A stretch of DNA of 64,000 bases from Rhizophagus irregularis (GCF_026210795.1 NC_089430.1:2418001-2482000), one strand, 5' to 3'. Numbered from the stretch's first letter, positions 1 through 14,656 are shown. The notes: generated from the sequence alone by a model not told the origin. Program-made: numbers and translations.

Positions 1-1559
<1,559 letters not shown>

Positions 1560-1883
1560 CTTGTCAAATACTTTCAAATACCTTCAATTAAAAAAAAATA
1601 TCTTTATTAATAGTAACGAAAGAAAGACTATATATATTATCGAAACATTGTTTTGTTGATTTTTTGGAGTAATGATCATCGTGCACTGTAACATAAAATA
1701 TTTTCGGTCATAATTCCGCCCAAAATATTTTTACTACACAGTGTTTTACGTATATTAATTAGATATCAGATATTGTAAAATATTTATAAATTTATCATTT
1801 ATATTTTTTATTATTATTGCTGAAAAACATTATACAGGAAGTATTAACTATACAAAATAAATTTAAAGAATGATTATAATAAT
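1560..1883. other. Intergenic region between STRIP and MAPK genes
   Basis: About 320 AT-rich bases separate the stop codon of the STRIP gene from the start of the kinase gene. It must hold the kinase promoter and the STRIP 3' region. I see T-rich tracts but no convincing named promoter element. Confidence 0.5.
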
Positions 1884-4800
1884 TTAGTCTTCAGCATCAC
1901 TTTGGTATGGAGTTGGTTGCCATATTTCAACTTCATTAGGAGCCAATGGACCTAGGATCTCATCGGGCCAGCAATAAGTTGTATCTTTATCATCATCTAA
2001 TGTAACAGTTTCCATTTTCCTTTCTATATCATCATTGTTATAAGATAACTTGTATCCGTTAGTTTTAAAACTTTGTTCAAATGTTTTTATATCTGTTGAA
2101 GTAAGATTCTCCCATTCGAGCGAGGTGAAAGGGTCTCGTCCTTCGATCGGTGGTGTAATAGGGGTATCCCATTCTGATCCATCACCCGCAGTAGGAAAAG
2201 CAAGGGAGATATCATCATTGTAATATTCATCTACAATATCTAGATGAGGTTTTGTGAGAGAGAAGCTGTATACTTCGTCTTGAAGCCATTGTTCCCAATT
2301 TGACAAAAACGATTCATCTAACATGATATCATCTGTAATGTAAGCTGAGTTTACGTAATTTAAAGGTTTCGTGTGATATGGAGGGAATATATCAGGCGAA
2401 TTCCTGCTGTTATCATAAAGAAATCCATTTTGATAATCACGTGTCATATAATTTCTTTCATTATAAAACTTAATTAATGCTCGAAGGTTTTGTTCTTGGG
2501 GCTATTAAATAAAAGCTATCAATTAACAAAATTAACAAATTAGATTAATTGAGTATTATTACTAACCAGAGCATCTTCAATTTCAGCATCTGCGTCAGAT
2601 GACGCAATCCATTCGTCTCGTAAGTCTGGCCGGCAATGCAAATATATAGAAGTAATTATTTTCATATTGCCTGTTGTTGATAAATGATATTATTTTTATA
2701 TTCAATTAAAAATATTAAATAATAATTTTATAAATAAAGGGCCATACTTTGACGCCACTTTCTACCAATAAATGGAATTTGATTCTTTAGAACTTTCAAA
2801 GCATATAGTTCTAATAAAGGATGTGATACTTTTAAAATTCTTTTTAATATAGCCTATAATATTTTGAAGCAAGTCTGCATTATTAAACAAAAATTGCTAA
2901 AGTAGATTATATAATTATAAATACTTACAGAAGATTTATACTGCACCAATAATAATATTCTGTGCGTCTTTTTTTTGGTTAATTTTTGTAAAATACGCAA
3001 GAAATTTATTGCGGAAAAAAAATTTCGCCAACAATAATCTGAATCCACAATGGCATCATTATTGTCATTATTATCATCTAAATTTGAATCATCCATCCGT
3101 TTATTGTCGTTAAGAATATTTATATTCTTGTTGTCTGATAAATTATTATCAAATGTCTTTCCTGATTTATGTTTATCATTGTTAATATTTGAACAATACC
3201 GAAAGAAACTTAACAATTATTAAATAGAAGATTTTTCGTTATTTAAATGATGTTAAATATTCAATTTGTAACACATTATTAATTCAATTACACTTACTTC
3301 AAGTCATCAACTTCATTTTTAGCTTTTATAGTCAAGCTTACATCTTGTAAGCCAAACATTTTTAAAATTAAAAGCAAGCAGTTAGAGTCAACTAATAATT
3401 GTGAAACATATTCAAATTTTAAAATATCTATAAATTTTTTTTTATTAAGAATAAAACTTTTGACTAATTTATTAGAAATTTTTATTTCACTAAAAAAAAG
3501 GATACGAGACAATTTCAAATGTTTTAGCATTAACAGCAATATTGCTGAAACAGCCTTAGATGTGATTTCTCGATGTCTCGTAACATCAATTTCTTCAATA
3601 CTACTTCCGCCCGGTGAAGAGTCGCTATTACCGTCGGAAGATGAACATACTAAAATAGATTCAAAAGTCACAAATTAGCCCATGCGACAAGAAAACATTT
3701 CTATTTTTTAAACGAACCATTATTCGTTGCGCTCTCCTTCGCGATGTTATCACTATTATCATTTACTTTGACATTATTTGGATTGGATGAAACAGTTGCA
3801 AGCAATAATTTGAGCAGCACGATAACAATATTTTGCATATGCGGTAAAATCGACCTCTAATTGCAAGAGATAAAATTAAGGAGGTAAAACAATTGGTGGT
3901 TTTATACATAAAATTAAAAATTAAAAGGATACATAAAGGAGTTCAATCCTATCCAATTTTTCTCTATCTTTTTTTGTCACTTGTGCTTCCATATCACTTC
4001 CGGTTGACATTTCCTTTTCACAGTTAATCATATTTTTTTCATCATATAAAGTCTCATTATTGGTGAGACCAAACTGTTGTTTTTTCATCTCTTCTTTCTC
4101 TTTCCAACATTGGAAAGTCCCTAAACTTGTATACATAAACTTCAAATACAAATCTCCCGCCTCTTGTATTGATTTTGGTACTGTCGGTGTAGATTTTGAG
4201 AATGGAAAAATAAAAGGTTGTCGTTGATTTGTTTGAAATTGTTGTTTACGTGATTTAGACGAGTTACTATTTGTAGTGCTGTTGTTTGAAGAGCTATTTT
4301 GCGTTGACATATCATTACTATTAACATTAGAAGGAAACTGGTTAGTAGTAATAGGAGGCATAGGAATAACAGGACAAGGAGGTGGTACGTATGTTGGATA
4401 TTTTTGGGTAACTTCATTTTGAAAAGTATGATAATCAATTGGAGTAGTTTTTATTAAGAATTCTACAAAGAATATAAAGAAATAGCTATAAGTTTAGTTC
4501 CAGATACGTTATTAAATTTCATATATAACATTACCTTTATTATGAATAGGAGCCAAACCATTTATTAACCTAACCACATCTTTTAATTTTTGGATATCAT
4601 TTGACCCACCAAGACTTACTAAAACAACTTTCCATGATAAAAGAAGTAACTTCAGATTTATTTAAAACATTGATCGGTTAGATAATTTTTTATTTAAAAA
4701 ATCATTTTTTTATAATCAATAGCATACATTTACCTTTTTAACTGGATATCCTTTGGCATTCTTTTCTTTTTCTCGCAATGATGCGATGATTTCAAAAAGG

Positions 4801-5845
4801 AACACTGACATTGGCGGATCAAGTTCAACTTCAATTAATTGAGATTAATTGAGTTAATAGTGATTTCTTAACCATTATTATACAAAAATTCACTCAAATT
4901 AAGAACAAACCAAGCTCAGAGCCAAATGAATCGTCTCCGCGATGGACTTCAACTAACATATATAATAATGTTAAACAGAATCCTATCTCAGTATTTATAT
5001 CATCAATATAAGCTTGCCGGTCTGAAATGAAATCTGGTCGACTATATATATATATATATTACGATTTAAGATTAATTGAAAATAACTAAAGTCAAGGAAA
5101 AATATAAATTGAAAACAAAACCTATAATGATCATGTGCACGACAGGCCAATTTCAAGGCTTGAAAGTAAGATAGTAGAGCCCCACACTTCCGTAGCAATT
5201 TATTATTTTCAACTATCAATTCGAGGTGATGTTCTGGAGACGTCGATTCTCCAAATGTTCCTAATTTTTAAATTATTTATGGTATAAATTTGAGTTTGGA
5301 TAATTATAAGTTAACGGAATATAAAATAAGTTCATAAATTTAACCTTGAGCAATATATAACAATTTTTTTGCTGTTAAAAATCTCTTATCAGGATCTTTT
5401 AATTCCAAAGTTTCTAACAGGTATTCGATATAAGTACGGCGTTCAGATATTGTACAGGTAGCCCAAGCTAATACAAACAAAAAATTTGACTACTTATTTA
5501 AGAACATGAAAAAGATTTATTTCAAAATATTTACATTCGTCGAATCCTTCTTCAAATGCTTTTTTGTTTTCAATACATTGCGAAATTTCAACATAACTAT
5601 AAAATTCATCTATTTCACTGGAGAGATTATCATTATCGGCATAGATAAAGGCAATTTCTTTAGCCTATTCGTAGAAGTAATTAATTTAATGACTACAATA
5701 TAAATCAACTAACAAAAAGAAGTTTTTTTTTTACCTTTTGTTTGTTTGGGAATTGTTTTACAATTTTCCTTAATTGGCCCAGTGTTAATGAGTCATTAGG
5801 AACTTCGTCGTTTAATTCCTTTGAGGGGTCGACATCTATATTCAT
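1884..5845 (-). CDS. STRIPAK complex subunit, Far11/STRIP (N1221 and DUF3402 family)
   Basis: This is the Far11/STRIP scaffold of the striatin-interacting phosphatase and kinase (STRIPAK) complex, which in fungi controls cell fusion, septation and MAP-kinase signalling at endomembranes. Fifteen exons on the minus strand give a continuous 949-residue protein: 5735-5845, 5535-5664, 5345-5467, 5122-5260, 4911-5041, 4734-4828, 4535-4649, 3933-4462, 3718-3856, 3506-3649, 3298-3427, 2929-3208, 2748-2853, 2567-2625 and 1884-2501. All phases agree. Family landmarks are LLLLSWKVVLVSLGG near residue 250, a Ser/Asn-rich linker, DVTRHREITSKAVSAILLL near 530, HILKFEYVSQLLVDSN, and WRNFFSAINFLRILQKLTK near 660. 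The region around 600-650 is an Asn/Asp-rich low-complexity insert. The C-terminal part has NWEQWLQDEVY followed by an acidic tail. The start at 5845 is the only ATG before the conserved block. The family call rests on remembered conserved motifs and is strong. Confidence 0.93.
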
Positions 5846-6137
5846 TTTTCAGCTTTTCTTTCGTTAAATTCGATGCTAAAATTTTCGGTAACAAATCCCA
5901 CATTTTTAATATTTCGTGTAACAGTAATCACATGATAATAATTCCCAAAATAAATGTAGTCACATGATCGGAATTCTTTTCACAGATCTTCATACTTCTC
6001 GAAATATTACGTTGTAATGTATATGTAAGCTTAAGAAAATTACAAATGTCATTATTTTTTTAAAATATATTTTAACATTTTTTTTTATTTTTTTTTTGGC
6101 AAATACTTTTCAGAGAAACTGTGTTTAAAAAACTCGG
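5846..6137. promoter_or_regulatory. Divergent promoter region between STRIP and AN1 genes
   Basis: The STRIP gene (minus) and the AN1 zinc-finger gene (plus) start 292 bases apart and point away from each other, so this stretch must drive both. It contains long T tracts near 6056-6098, upstream of the AN1 start, and two TCACATGAT-type sites near 5930 and 5960. No specific factor site is claimed. Confidence 0.5.
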
Positions 6138-6823
6138 ATGGAGTTACCAGACTTGGGCCGTCATTGTGCTAATCCTGCATGCAAGCAACTGGATTACCTT
6201 CCTTTCAAATGTCAATATTGTAAACAAGAATATTGCGACGAACATTCGAACACAAAGGATCATAATTGTCCAAATGCACCAAGTGGTGACGGAGAACGTG
6301 TACCTGTTTGTCCCGTCTGTAATGTTCCTGTTCCTGTCAGTCGTGGAGAAGACCCGAATATTAGAGTGCGTTTATATATACGTTTTTAATGAAGTAATAA
6401 GTTTATAATTTTAATATAAATTACTTTTTATATTTTCTCTTATAGATGGACTGGCATATAGCTAATGACTGCCGTCCTCCACCAAAAACAACTTCTTCTA
6501 AACCATTCAATGCGTGTTCTTTTGTTAAATGTAAAACAAGAACTCCTGTTCCGCTGATTTGCTCAGACTGTGGTAAAAATTATTGTATCAAGCATCGTCT
6601 GGGACTTGACCATAATTGTGATAAGGTAAAAAAGGATAACAAAATTAGTAATCTTTCAAAATTTGAGGCTTCGTTCGCAAAGTCATCAACGGCATCTACG
6701 TCAAAGTTGATGTCGACATCCAAACAACCAAAGCCAATACCTATAACTCCGACAATACCTATAACGGCTTCAAAATCATCAAAAAATTCAATAAAAAACT
6801 GGATGGGAAAACTTTTTAAGTGA
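6138..6823 (+). CDS. AN1-type zinc-finger protein (ZFAND2/Cuz1-like), two AN1 fingers
   Basis: The product is a small protein with two AN1 zinc fingers, as in ZFAND2/AIRAP and yeast Cuz1, which associate with Cdc48 and the proteasome in the response to arsenite and other proteotoxic stress. Exon 1 is 6138-6365 and exon 2 is 6446-6823 (intron GTGCGT...TATAG); phases match and give 201 residues. Finger 1 spans residues 5-55 (CANPAC, CQYC, CDEH, HNC), followed by the family linker PVCPVCNVPVPVSRGEDPN, then HIANDC. Finger 2 is around residues 97-140 (CSFVKC, CSDCGKNYCIKHRL, HNC). The C-terminus is a Ser/Thr/Lys-rich tail with proline-isoleucine repeats and no ubiquitin-interacting motif that I can see. 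A second ATG 17 bases upstream is in another frame, so 6138 is preferred. Confidence 0.93.
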
Positions 6824-7153
6824 TTATTTTTACATAGAACTTTTTTTCCGTTTTAAGGTCAATTTTCATTATTAATTAGCATTATAAATTATTAGAGATA
6901 GAATATTCAGATATCTGAAACATTAAATATATTATTATGCCTATATACACATTTATATCTACAAAGGCAAAATCATAGTATTATGTAAATTATTTGTTTT
7001 AAATTATTTTAATTTCTTAATTGCGACATATATATTGGTACATTTTTTTGAAACCGAATAAAATTTTATTTCAGCCCGATTTTCTGTTTTAAATGGAAAT
7101 CTATAAATGCTTAATTCTATAAATGCTTATTAAGACAAACTTTAGAAAAACAA
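6824..7153. other. Convergent 3' intergenic region
   Basis: This AT-rich stretch lies between the 3' ends of the AN1 gene (plus) and the augmin gene (minus). An AATAAA-like signal is present near 7060. Nothing else is recognisable. Confidence 0.4.
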
Positions 7154-9723
7154 TTATTCCCATTCATAACTTTCGCTTTCATCAATCATTCCAGGTAGCG
7201 TTTCGTCCATCAATTGTGTCATATCAAATCTAACCGAACGGACTGACCTTGAAATTGAAGCAGATTCAGATTTTAAAGCAGATTTAGGTGGCGTCCGCGT
7301 GATTTCTTTTTTAGGTTTGAACCCTTCTTTTTCCATGGCATTCACGGGATCATGTACACTGTGTATAGTCCCAACGCCTTCTTCTTTTGAACATTGTAGG
7401 GGAGGTGCATTAGTTAATGGACTATCTCCTTCATTTGCAACATGGTTGACTATATCACTTGTTAATATATCGTGTGGTCCCATTTCCGGTAACTTCGTAG
7501 CAGAACTATGTTTCTTATATAATTTTGTCATCAATTTTGGTTCTCTTTCCATATCGACAAGCTTCAGAGTAGTATCTTGCAGTTTATTAAATTCAATCGG
7601 TTGAGCAGATCTTTTTGTAGCGATTTTAGAGCTTGAAGAAAATTCTACGTTTCAATTGTAATATTATAAATCAACAATATTAGTGATATTGTTAAAAGTT
7701 ACAATCCATTATTTATGCATACCATTTCCAAACTTAAATTCAACCATTACTTTATCATCAATTTGATCATCAAATATGTCGTGTTTAAAATTAAAAGATG
7801 GTACTTTGAGCATGACAAACATTTTTCGACTTAAATTTAGATAATAGTTCGTTAGAAATTTTATGCACCTCAATCAATTAAAGATAAATACATATTATAT
7901 TAATATACCCTTCGATATCTTCGTCATAACCTAACGTCAAAGGCCACCTATTATTTTTAAATAGTCGTAATTGAAAAAGTATTTCATCAATTTTTAAAAT
8001 GAATGACAAATAACATTCACCTGAGATCTTCACGTAATGACCTGATCGATTTATTTATTTCATTTAAACGCGTTCGCAACAAATTTTTGAGCGAAGAAAG
8101 ACTTCTTGTTTGTTCCTGTTGTGCCGACAGATATCCTTCAAGTTTATTTAAAGTGCAAGATAGATCCTCGTTCTTGAATTTATCATATTTATTTTTAATT
8201 AATGTTTTCAAAGAGAATCTCCATAATATTAATAAAGATTTAAGATCTTTTTTTCCCCCTTGGCAAGGATTTATTTGTTCCTGAATAATTCATAAAATTA
8301 CGATTAAAAATCCTGAAAATAATAGAAATAACAAGTAATTTAATTACGTACTTTCTGAAAAAATCTTTCCCAAATAGTCATCATAACGTCAGGAACTTCT
8401 AATAATAATTCCTGTCCGTCTAATCTATACTTATTTGCACGATCATAAATGATGTCTTCAATACTATCTATTTATTATTATTTGTTTATTAATGTATATT
8501 CCATTACGATTTTCAATTCACAACCTAAAAAACATCATGACATCATACCAATAAAATTTTGATTGTTTTTAATCCAAGACAAGCACAGATTCCATGTTAA
8601 ACGAACATTCTCTAGTTTTTGTAATCTTATCAAAGAGATTTGTTCTATCGATAAATTATCAAATGTCTCAAGGACCAATTTCCCTTTATAAAATTCAGAT
8701 ATATCTCTCTCCAATTGGTTCTATAGGATTTTTTGAAAATTAAAATAACAAATTATTTGATATAAATATGAATAAAACAAATAAATACTTTTCTTTCCGT
8801 GATATCGTGTAAACGATCTGTCAGGATATTAGCTAAATTTTTCCAACGTTCTTGGCAATCTAATCGTTCTTGTGTCTCGGTTATAAATTTATCCGTTTGT
8901 ATTTTTATATGAACCTATTTAACCATCATTAGAATAGAAACGGTAGAAGAGCATTCTTAAGTACAAATAAATACCTTTAATATTGTTTTTAATAAATCCG
9001 GAGCCGATTCCTTTAAAATTTTAAAATTAATAGGAAATACTTTAAAGTATATGAAGAACATTAAAGAAAAGCATTAATTTTTTCCTCATTTTACGCCTAA
9101 AAGAATAAAAGTTTCATTCTCACCTTGGCAATAGTTTTGATATTCCCTATCTAAAGATACTCTAATAACATAATTCGAGAATGCCATTATAACACGTTCA
9201 AACCTATCATTAAAGATTATATTTAATAAAAAAAAATGGAAGCTAGTGAGTAACACTTCCTTGAATTTACCTTTCACCTTGACACTCATCAAATGCACTT
9301 CGTCTCAGTATAATATCTGTATATCCTAAACATCCCTCCTTTTTTAACTTTTCTAACCATTTGTAAGCAATGTTGCGAAATTTTACTGAAGTTGCAAGAG
9401 AAGTAACCGGCCAACATTCAAAAAAATTCTACATATAATTTATATTATTTAATATTCATAGTCTGCTATCGGAAAGCTAATAAAAATACTGAAGTGCTTA
9501 CGTCCTTTGTCTGCGTACTATCCAATTCATTAAATAAAAACCAAACTATTAGTTCCATAGCTTTAACGGAGCTTGGCCCTTTCGTGAATACGTCTTTATT
9601 AAAAACTATAGCTGAATATGAAGTATGAACCGAAGGGTCGAAGCCTAAAAGCATTAAATTAGTCCAAAAAATGGACTTTGGACATAACGGGTTCGTAAAG
9701 ATATAACTGCTCGCTGTTGTCAT
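7154..9723 (-). CDS. HAUS augmin-like complex subunit 6 (HAUS6) homologue
   Basis: The gene encodes the probable HAUS6 subunit of augmin, which recruits gamma-tubulin to the sides of existing microtubules in the spindle. Eleven exons give 624 residues with consistent phases: 9502-9723, 9271-9428, 9124-9203, 8975-9039, 8789-8914, 8549-8720, 8352-8467, 8021-8280, 7909-7947, 7723-7868 and 7154-7644. The HAUS6 N-terminal domain is clear: FWTNLMLLGFDP at residue 20, WFLFNELD near 65, FFECWPV near 76, the KFRNIAYKWLEKL block and the CQ-x-FPINFKILK stretch after it. The middle (residues 200-400) is rich in Glu, Lys and Leu and looks coiled-coil. The tail is Ser-rich with DDQIDDKV and an acidic end. 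The reading frame stays open about 40 codons upstream of 9723, but I chose this ATG because the family alignment begins there. HAUS6 identity is from the N-terminal domain pattern; the C-terminal half is not diagnostic. Confidence 0.85.
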
Positions 9724-10223
9724 GAGGTGATTTATATAAATATAATGTGTTCGATATTCGATACAAGTAAAGAAAACGTCGCGAATTTCAAAAATTTTTC
9801 GCGACTTCGTATTATTCACGTGATTACCGTACCACATTGCATTTACCACGGCCTGCCGGGCCTACATTACAAAGAATTAGCTGGATTCCTTGGGTATACG
9901 TACGAACTGGCCGGAGTTAACGTTAACGCTATCACGTGCAAATGCATACATATAACACTGGGTGTCTAATAGTGAAGATTTTTTTATGCAAAATTTTGAA
10001 ACTTTCATTTATTAATAAATTATTAATTAAAATTGCTTTTGCAAAAAATTTAATTTTTTAAATTCTTTATAGATTTTATAACTTTTGATAATATTAAATG
10101 TAATTCTTTAGACATTTTTCTATTAAATTATAACTATGAATTTTTAAAATTTATCAATTTCATTTATTTTTGCCAGATAAGAAAACTATTCAAAATATCT
10201 TATACTTGTTCATTTTCTAACTT
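9724..10223. other. Intergenic region upstream of HAUS6 gene
   Basis: The first 240 bases are relatively GC-rich and contain three CACGTG/TCACGTG-type sites (near 9818, 9935 and in between) that could be promoter elements of the augmin gene. From about 9,970 the sequence becomes very AT-rich. I see no gene. Confidence 0.4.
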
Positions 10224-10562
10224 TACCATATAGTGCTGCATATATATAGTACCTCCAGTACTATTTAAGAAAGTCCACTTAGATTGAATAATACTCGGAT
10301 GATACTATAGGAGAAGGTACTATTAAAAGGAGGTATATTGAAGGGGGGGTACATTGATTTTATTATAATTAAATAAATTAGTACATACATTTTGACTAGT
10401 TTTAAGTCAGAATATGATTAGTATCTGGGTACTATTCAAAATTGAATTTTGATTAGTACCGGAGTATTTTTAAAAAATACCTAAATGTGAATTTAAATAA
10501 TACCCTGATACTATTTGAAGGGGTATTATTACAAGGGGTACTGTATGCAGCGCTATACGGTA
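10224..10562. mobile_element. Small MITE, 339 bp, with imperfect terminal inverted repeats
   Basis: The left end TACCATATAGTGCTGCATA reads as an inverted copy of the right end TATGCAGCGCTATACGGTA. If the outer TA is the target duplication, this is a mariner-type non-autonomous element. The interior holds many degenerate 'tagtacc' and 'gatactat' words on both strands and no ORF. Confidence 0.65.
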
Positions 10563-10629
10563 CACTACTACTATTAGAATTTATTTTTTCAATTTTACCA
10601 TTTAAACCAGAAATCTGAAGTCATGCTTA

Positions 10630-11156
10630 TTACATCAGGAAATTTGTTTAGGCGTAATTTAGTGTAATATTTCGGAGGTGGTGTAAAATTTCGAAATATT
10701 ACACTAAAAACGTAATATTAAAAAAGTTTACGCTCTTAAATTTGAATAATTATCGTAATTTAAGAATATCTCCTATCTACTGATCCAATCAAGACGATCT
10801 ATAGCTCATTGGAATCAGCTCATCAAGACGAATCGAATGGTAGTAAAATCGCATTTCTACAGTTGATAGAACGCTTTATAGTATGCAATAAAGTTTTAAA
10901 TTAATAGAAAGTCATCTATCATATGTAGAGATATGATGTTACTACCATTCGATTCGTCTTGATGAGCTGATTCCAATGAGCTATAGATCGTCTTGATTGG
11001 ATCAGTAGATAGCGAGATATTCTTAAATTACTATTATTATTCAAATTTAAGAGTGTAAACTTTTGTAATATTACGTTTTTAGTGTAATATTTCGAAATTT
11101 TACATCACCTCTGAAATATTACACTAAATTACGCCTAAACAAATTTCCTGATGTAA
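10630..11156. mobile_element. Fold-back element, 527 bp, with ~210-bp terminal inverted repeats
   Basis: The left arm (from TTACATCAGGAAATTTG at 10630) is nearly identical to the reverse complement of the right arm, which ends CAAATTTCCTGATGTAA at 11156. The arms pair almost to the centre, leaving a loop of roughly 80 bases near 10,860-10,935. TA dinucleotides flank CATCAGG...CCTGATG. Each arm contains the 20-mer ATTCGATTCGTCTTGATGAG, also found in the pogo-like elements nearby. There is no ORF. Confidence 0.85.
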
Positions 11157-11690
11157 AGTTCTATGCTTATATTTAAATCTACCTTAATGTTATAGCAATT
11201 AAATAAACCTTTAAATTGTTGTTAATAAATTACAACACTATAAATTTGATACTTTATAAATTCATAAACTAATAGAAATTATTTCCATAGTTCTTTCCTA
11301 TTTGAGCTTGCAAAACTATCAAATTATTCAAAAAAATCTTGGTCAGATAATGCTTCAAGCAACCCAAATATATTTTTATTATTATTTATTATATCTTCTT
11401 GCAAAGATTTAATGTATAATTTCTCTTGTAAAATAAGATAATTCAATTCAGATTGAAAATAAAATACATGTAAAAATATGCAAGTATAATCTAATTTATA
11501 ATTACTATCCAATCTGCAAACACTTAATAGTAAATGGATTCAAACTTTTATCCACTTCACAAATCCATTTAATGCATATTCAACTCCAGATTTTAAAGAT
11601 TCACACAATTCATTAAAAACATCTATAAGTAAAAGATTTTTTGTCTTATATAATTTTTTGCCAAAAATATCAAATATACTGTTGATACTA

Positions 11691-12649
11691 CAGTCAACTC
11701 TCTTTATAGTCACACACTTGGACAGTCCATATTTGGTGATTATAAAGAGATGTGACTATATAAAAAATTTCTTATATTAGTATATCATAATTCCGGCCAA
11801 AAATTAATATAATTTTAGCCAAAATTATACTCAAAACTTTATTGTATCGTACCTCCGCCAATATTAATTGTAGAGAGATGATCTTACCGCCATTCGATTC
11901 GTCTTGATGAGACGGTTCTAATGGTATAAAATACATTGAAATCCAATCACTAGATTAATTTCCGAAATTAAAAAAATATTAATGGTTTTTGTGTAATAAC
12001 TCTGCCAATATTGATCCTAGAGAGACGATTTTACCGCCATTCGATTCGTCTTGATGAGACAGTTCTAATGGTATAAGATACATCGAAATCCAATCACTAG
12101 ATCAATTTCCGAAATTAAAAAATATTAAATGGTTTTTAAGTAGTAACTCCGTCAATATTGATCACAGAGAGATGAGCTTACCACCATTCGATTCGTCTTG
12201 ATGAGGCGATTCCAACGAGCTATTAATCGCCTTTTTTCAATCACTAGGTACTGAGAAATTTAGCAAAATGTTAAATGGCGCAGTAAACGTAAATCAAGAA
12301 ATATAATAATGCCGATGCTTAACATTTTGTTGAATAACTCATCAGCCAGTGATCGCAAAAGGATAAAACTACCACCATTCGATTCATCTCAGTGAGACGA
12401 TTCTAACAAGCTATGATACATCTTTGTACGATTATTAGATGCCAAGTTATTTAATATATTTTTTATATAACTGTGATTATAAACGGTTTTTTTTAATATA
12501 AGATTTTTAGGATAAGTGTGATAGTGACTATAGATAGATTGTGACTATATAGGATAGTTTTTAATAATAAAGTGTTTTGAACATTCAACTGGTGTGACTA
12601 TATAGTAGAATGTGACTATAACAGGAGTGACTATAGCGGGAGTTGACTG
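11691..12649. mobile_element. Pogo/mariner-like non-autonomous element, copy 1 (959 bp)
   Basis: The ends are CAGTCAACTCTCTTTATAG and its inverted partner CTATAGCGGGAGTTGACTG, bordered by TA on both sides, which is the Tc1/mariner/pogo target duplication. Subterminal GTGACTATA words repeat on both flanks. The interior contains three to four diverged direct repeats of about 146 bp, each with ATTCGATTCGTC-type motifs at 11892, 12039, 12185 and 12377. No transposase ORF is present. Confidence 0.8.
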
Positions 12650-14656
12650 TATTTCAAAGTTTTTCTATTTATATTGATACTATATTTAACATTTCATGTA
12701 TCTGATTTTCAGCAGAAAGATATTCTAATCCATTTGGACTGTAAATCTAAGAAATTGAATTGTAACTAGTTAAAAATTAATAAATTAGTTTATAAAATTT
12801 TTCTTTAAATTTAACAAGATAACAAATTTGTAAATTTAATTGTATATTGTTTATCTATTTATTAAATACTTTCCACTTTTGAAGATAACTTTTAGGAATA
12901 TTACTTGCCATATTTAATTTTTCCAAAAAGTATTAAATGAATTGTTTGTAAATTTCACATCATTCAAGATACTGTTTTGCAGTTTTTAATTCATATAGCC
13001 ATCTTTGTTAAATTAGTTATTGATATTTGATAAGTTTATAATTAAAAACAGTTTTATATAGATTGTAAATAAATTATCTTTGTCATTTAAACTATAATTA
13101 TTATGTAAATAAAAGCTAAATTAAAAATATTATATAGATGTTCTTTCAATAATAGACTCTTCATTACATCTACTTTTTTAAAAGAAGCATTTTCAAAATT
13201 TATTAGAGTAATATAGGTTGTAAAACTAAAACTTAATATCTAGCAAAACTTCTAAAACTTGGTAAAACTAATAAAAATACTTGCTATGAAACTATTTTTT
13301 ATAATAAACTTAATTGCCTAAACTGTTTTTATGCTTTTCTAAAATTAATTATAGTTTAAGAAAGTTTCAGTTAAAAATAAAGTTTTTGAATTTTTAGATT
13401 TTTAAATTTTATTGTTAAATAAGTTTTAGGCAGCAACACTAAAAACTGGTTTCGAAAAATGTACAAAATTCTGAAACTAGTAAAACAAAAGTAAATCACA
13501 TTTTACATGAATTTTTGATATTTTTAGACTAAATTTTTTTTGCAAATCATCAAATTTAGGTTAAAATGTATCTCAACGCATAAAAATTTGGTGTTAATAT
13601 CATTTATTACAGTTTATATTTATATATAAAATTATAAAAATAAAGTAAATCACTTTTTTACATGAATTTTTAATATTTTTGGGTTAAATTTTTTTGTGAA
13701 TCATCAAATTTAAGACAAAATATATATTAATACAAAATTTCAGCATATATTTTATATAAAAATTTGAACTTTTTCCATGTTAATATCATTTATTACAGTT
13801 ATTTATACTGGTAAAAAAAATGATCTATTCTACATATAATCTTACATATATCGGGCTCAAAATGTAGAAAATTTTACATATATCATACACATCGAGTTCT
13901 TACATATATATCATACATATATCAGATATCTGTCACAATTTTTGTTACTCAAAATTGTTTTGTAATACCAAAAATTCATCTGATTGATGATCACTTGACT
14001 AAATAATAAGTTGAACAAAATTTACATTTACGAAACTTAAATTACTAAATGTAAAAAAGCTGTGAAAAAACCCATTTTTCATATATATGGAATTTTTAAC
14101 ATATATTATTAAAAAGTAAGTATATTTTAATAAAATATAAAGTAAAATAAAAATTTATATAGCCTTAGTAGCTATAAATGTTTATAAAAGTATAATAAAA
14201 ATATCATATAAAAGATGGTATCATAATAGATATTTTCAAACAATAAAAATAATTATTTTATATCAGAGTTTGTATTACCATCTTTAAACGCAAATATATC
14301 AAGATTCACTGATCCGTTTTCTATAATTTTAGGCTCGTTGGAAAGCCCTTGTTCTGGACTTTATAGGCGAAAAAAGAGCTCGCCAATTGAATTATTAGAT
14401 TCAGAGATATTTACGTTTAAAGTTGAGGTACGAACTTTTTAACATGCTTAAATGCAAATGTCTTGGGATCCACTGATCTATTATGTATAAATTTAGGCTC
14501 TTTGAAAAGCTCTTAATCTGGTTTATATGAACGAAAAAAGAGCTTGCCAATTGGATTACTGGATCTGGAAATATTTACGTTTTAAGTTAAGATATAAATT
14601 TTTAACATATATAAATTATATTAATTTAAAAGAAATATTTACCAAATTATAGTATA
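12650..14656. other. AT-rich non-coding stretch with diverged repeats
   Basis: Apart from the gene scraps near 12,670-13,010 there is no coding sequence. Two diverged direct copies of an ACATGAATTTTTxATATTTTT unit lie at about 13,487 and 13,642. ACATATATC-rich sequence at 13,820-13,930 resembles, inverted, the sequence at 16,850-16,920. Parts of 13,590-13,800 reappear inverted around 17,700-17,770 and 18,715-18,800. Confidence 0.5.
14285..14610. repeat. Diverged tandem duplication, two units of ~163 bp
   Basis: Unit 1 (14285-14448) and unit 2 (14449-14610) share TAAAxGCAAAT at the start, CACTGATC, TTTAGGCTC, CGAAAAAAGAGC, GCCAATTG and ATATTTACGTTT at matching offsets. I estimate roughly 75 percent identity by eye. 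Confidence 0.75.
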
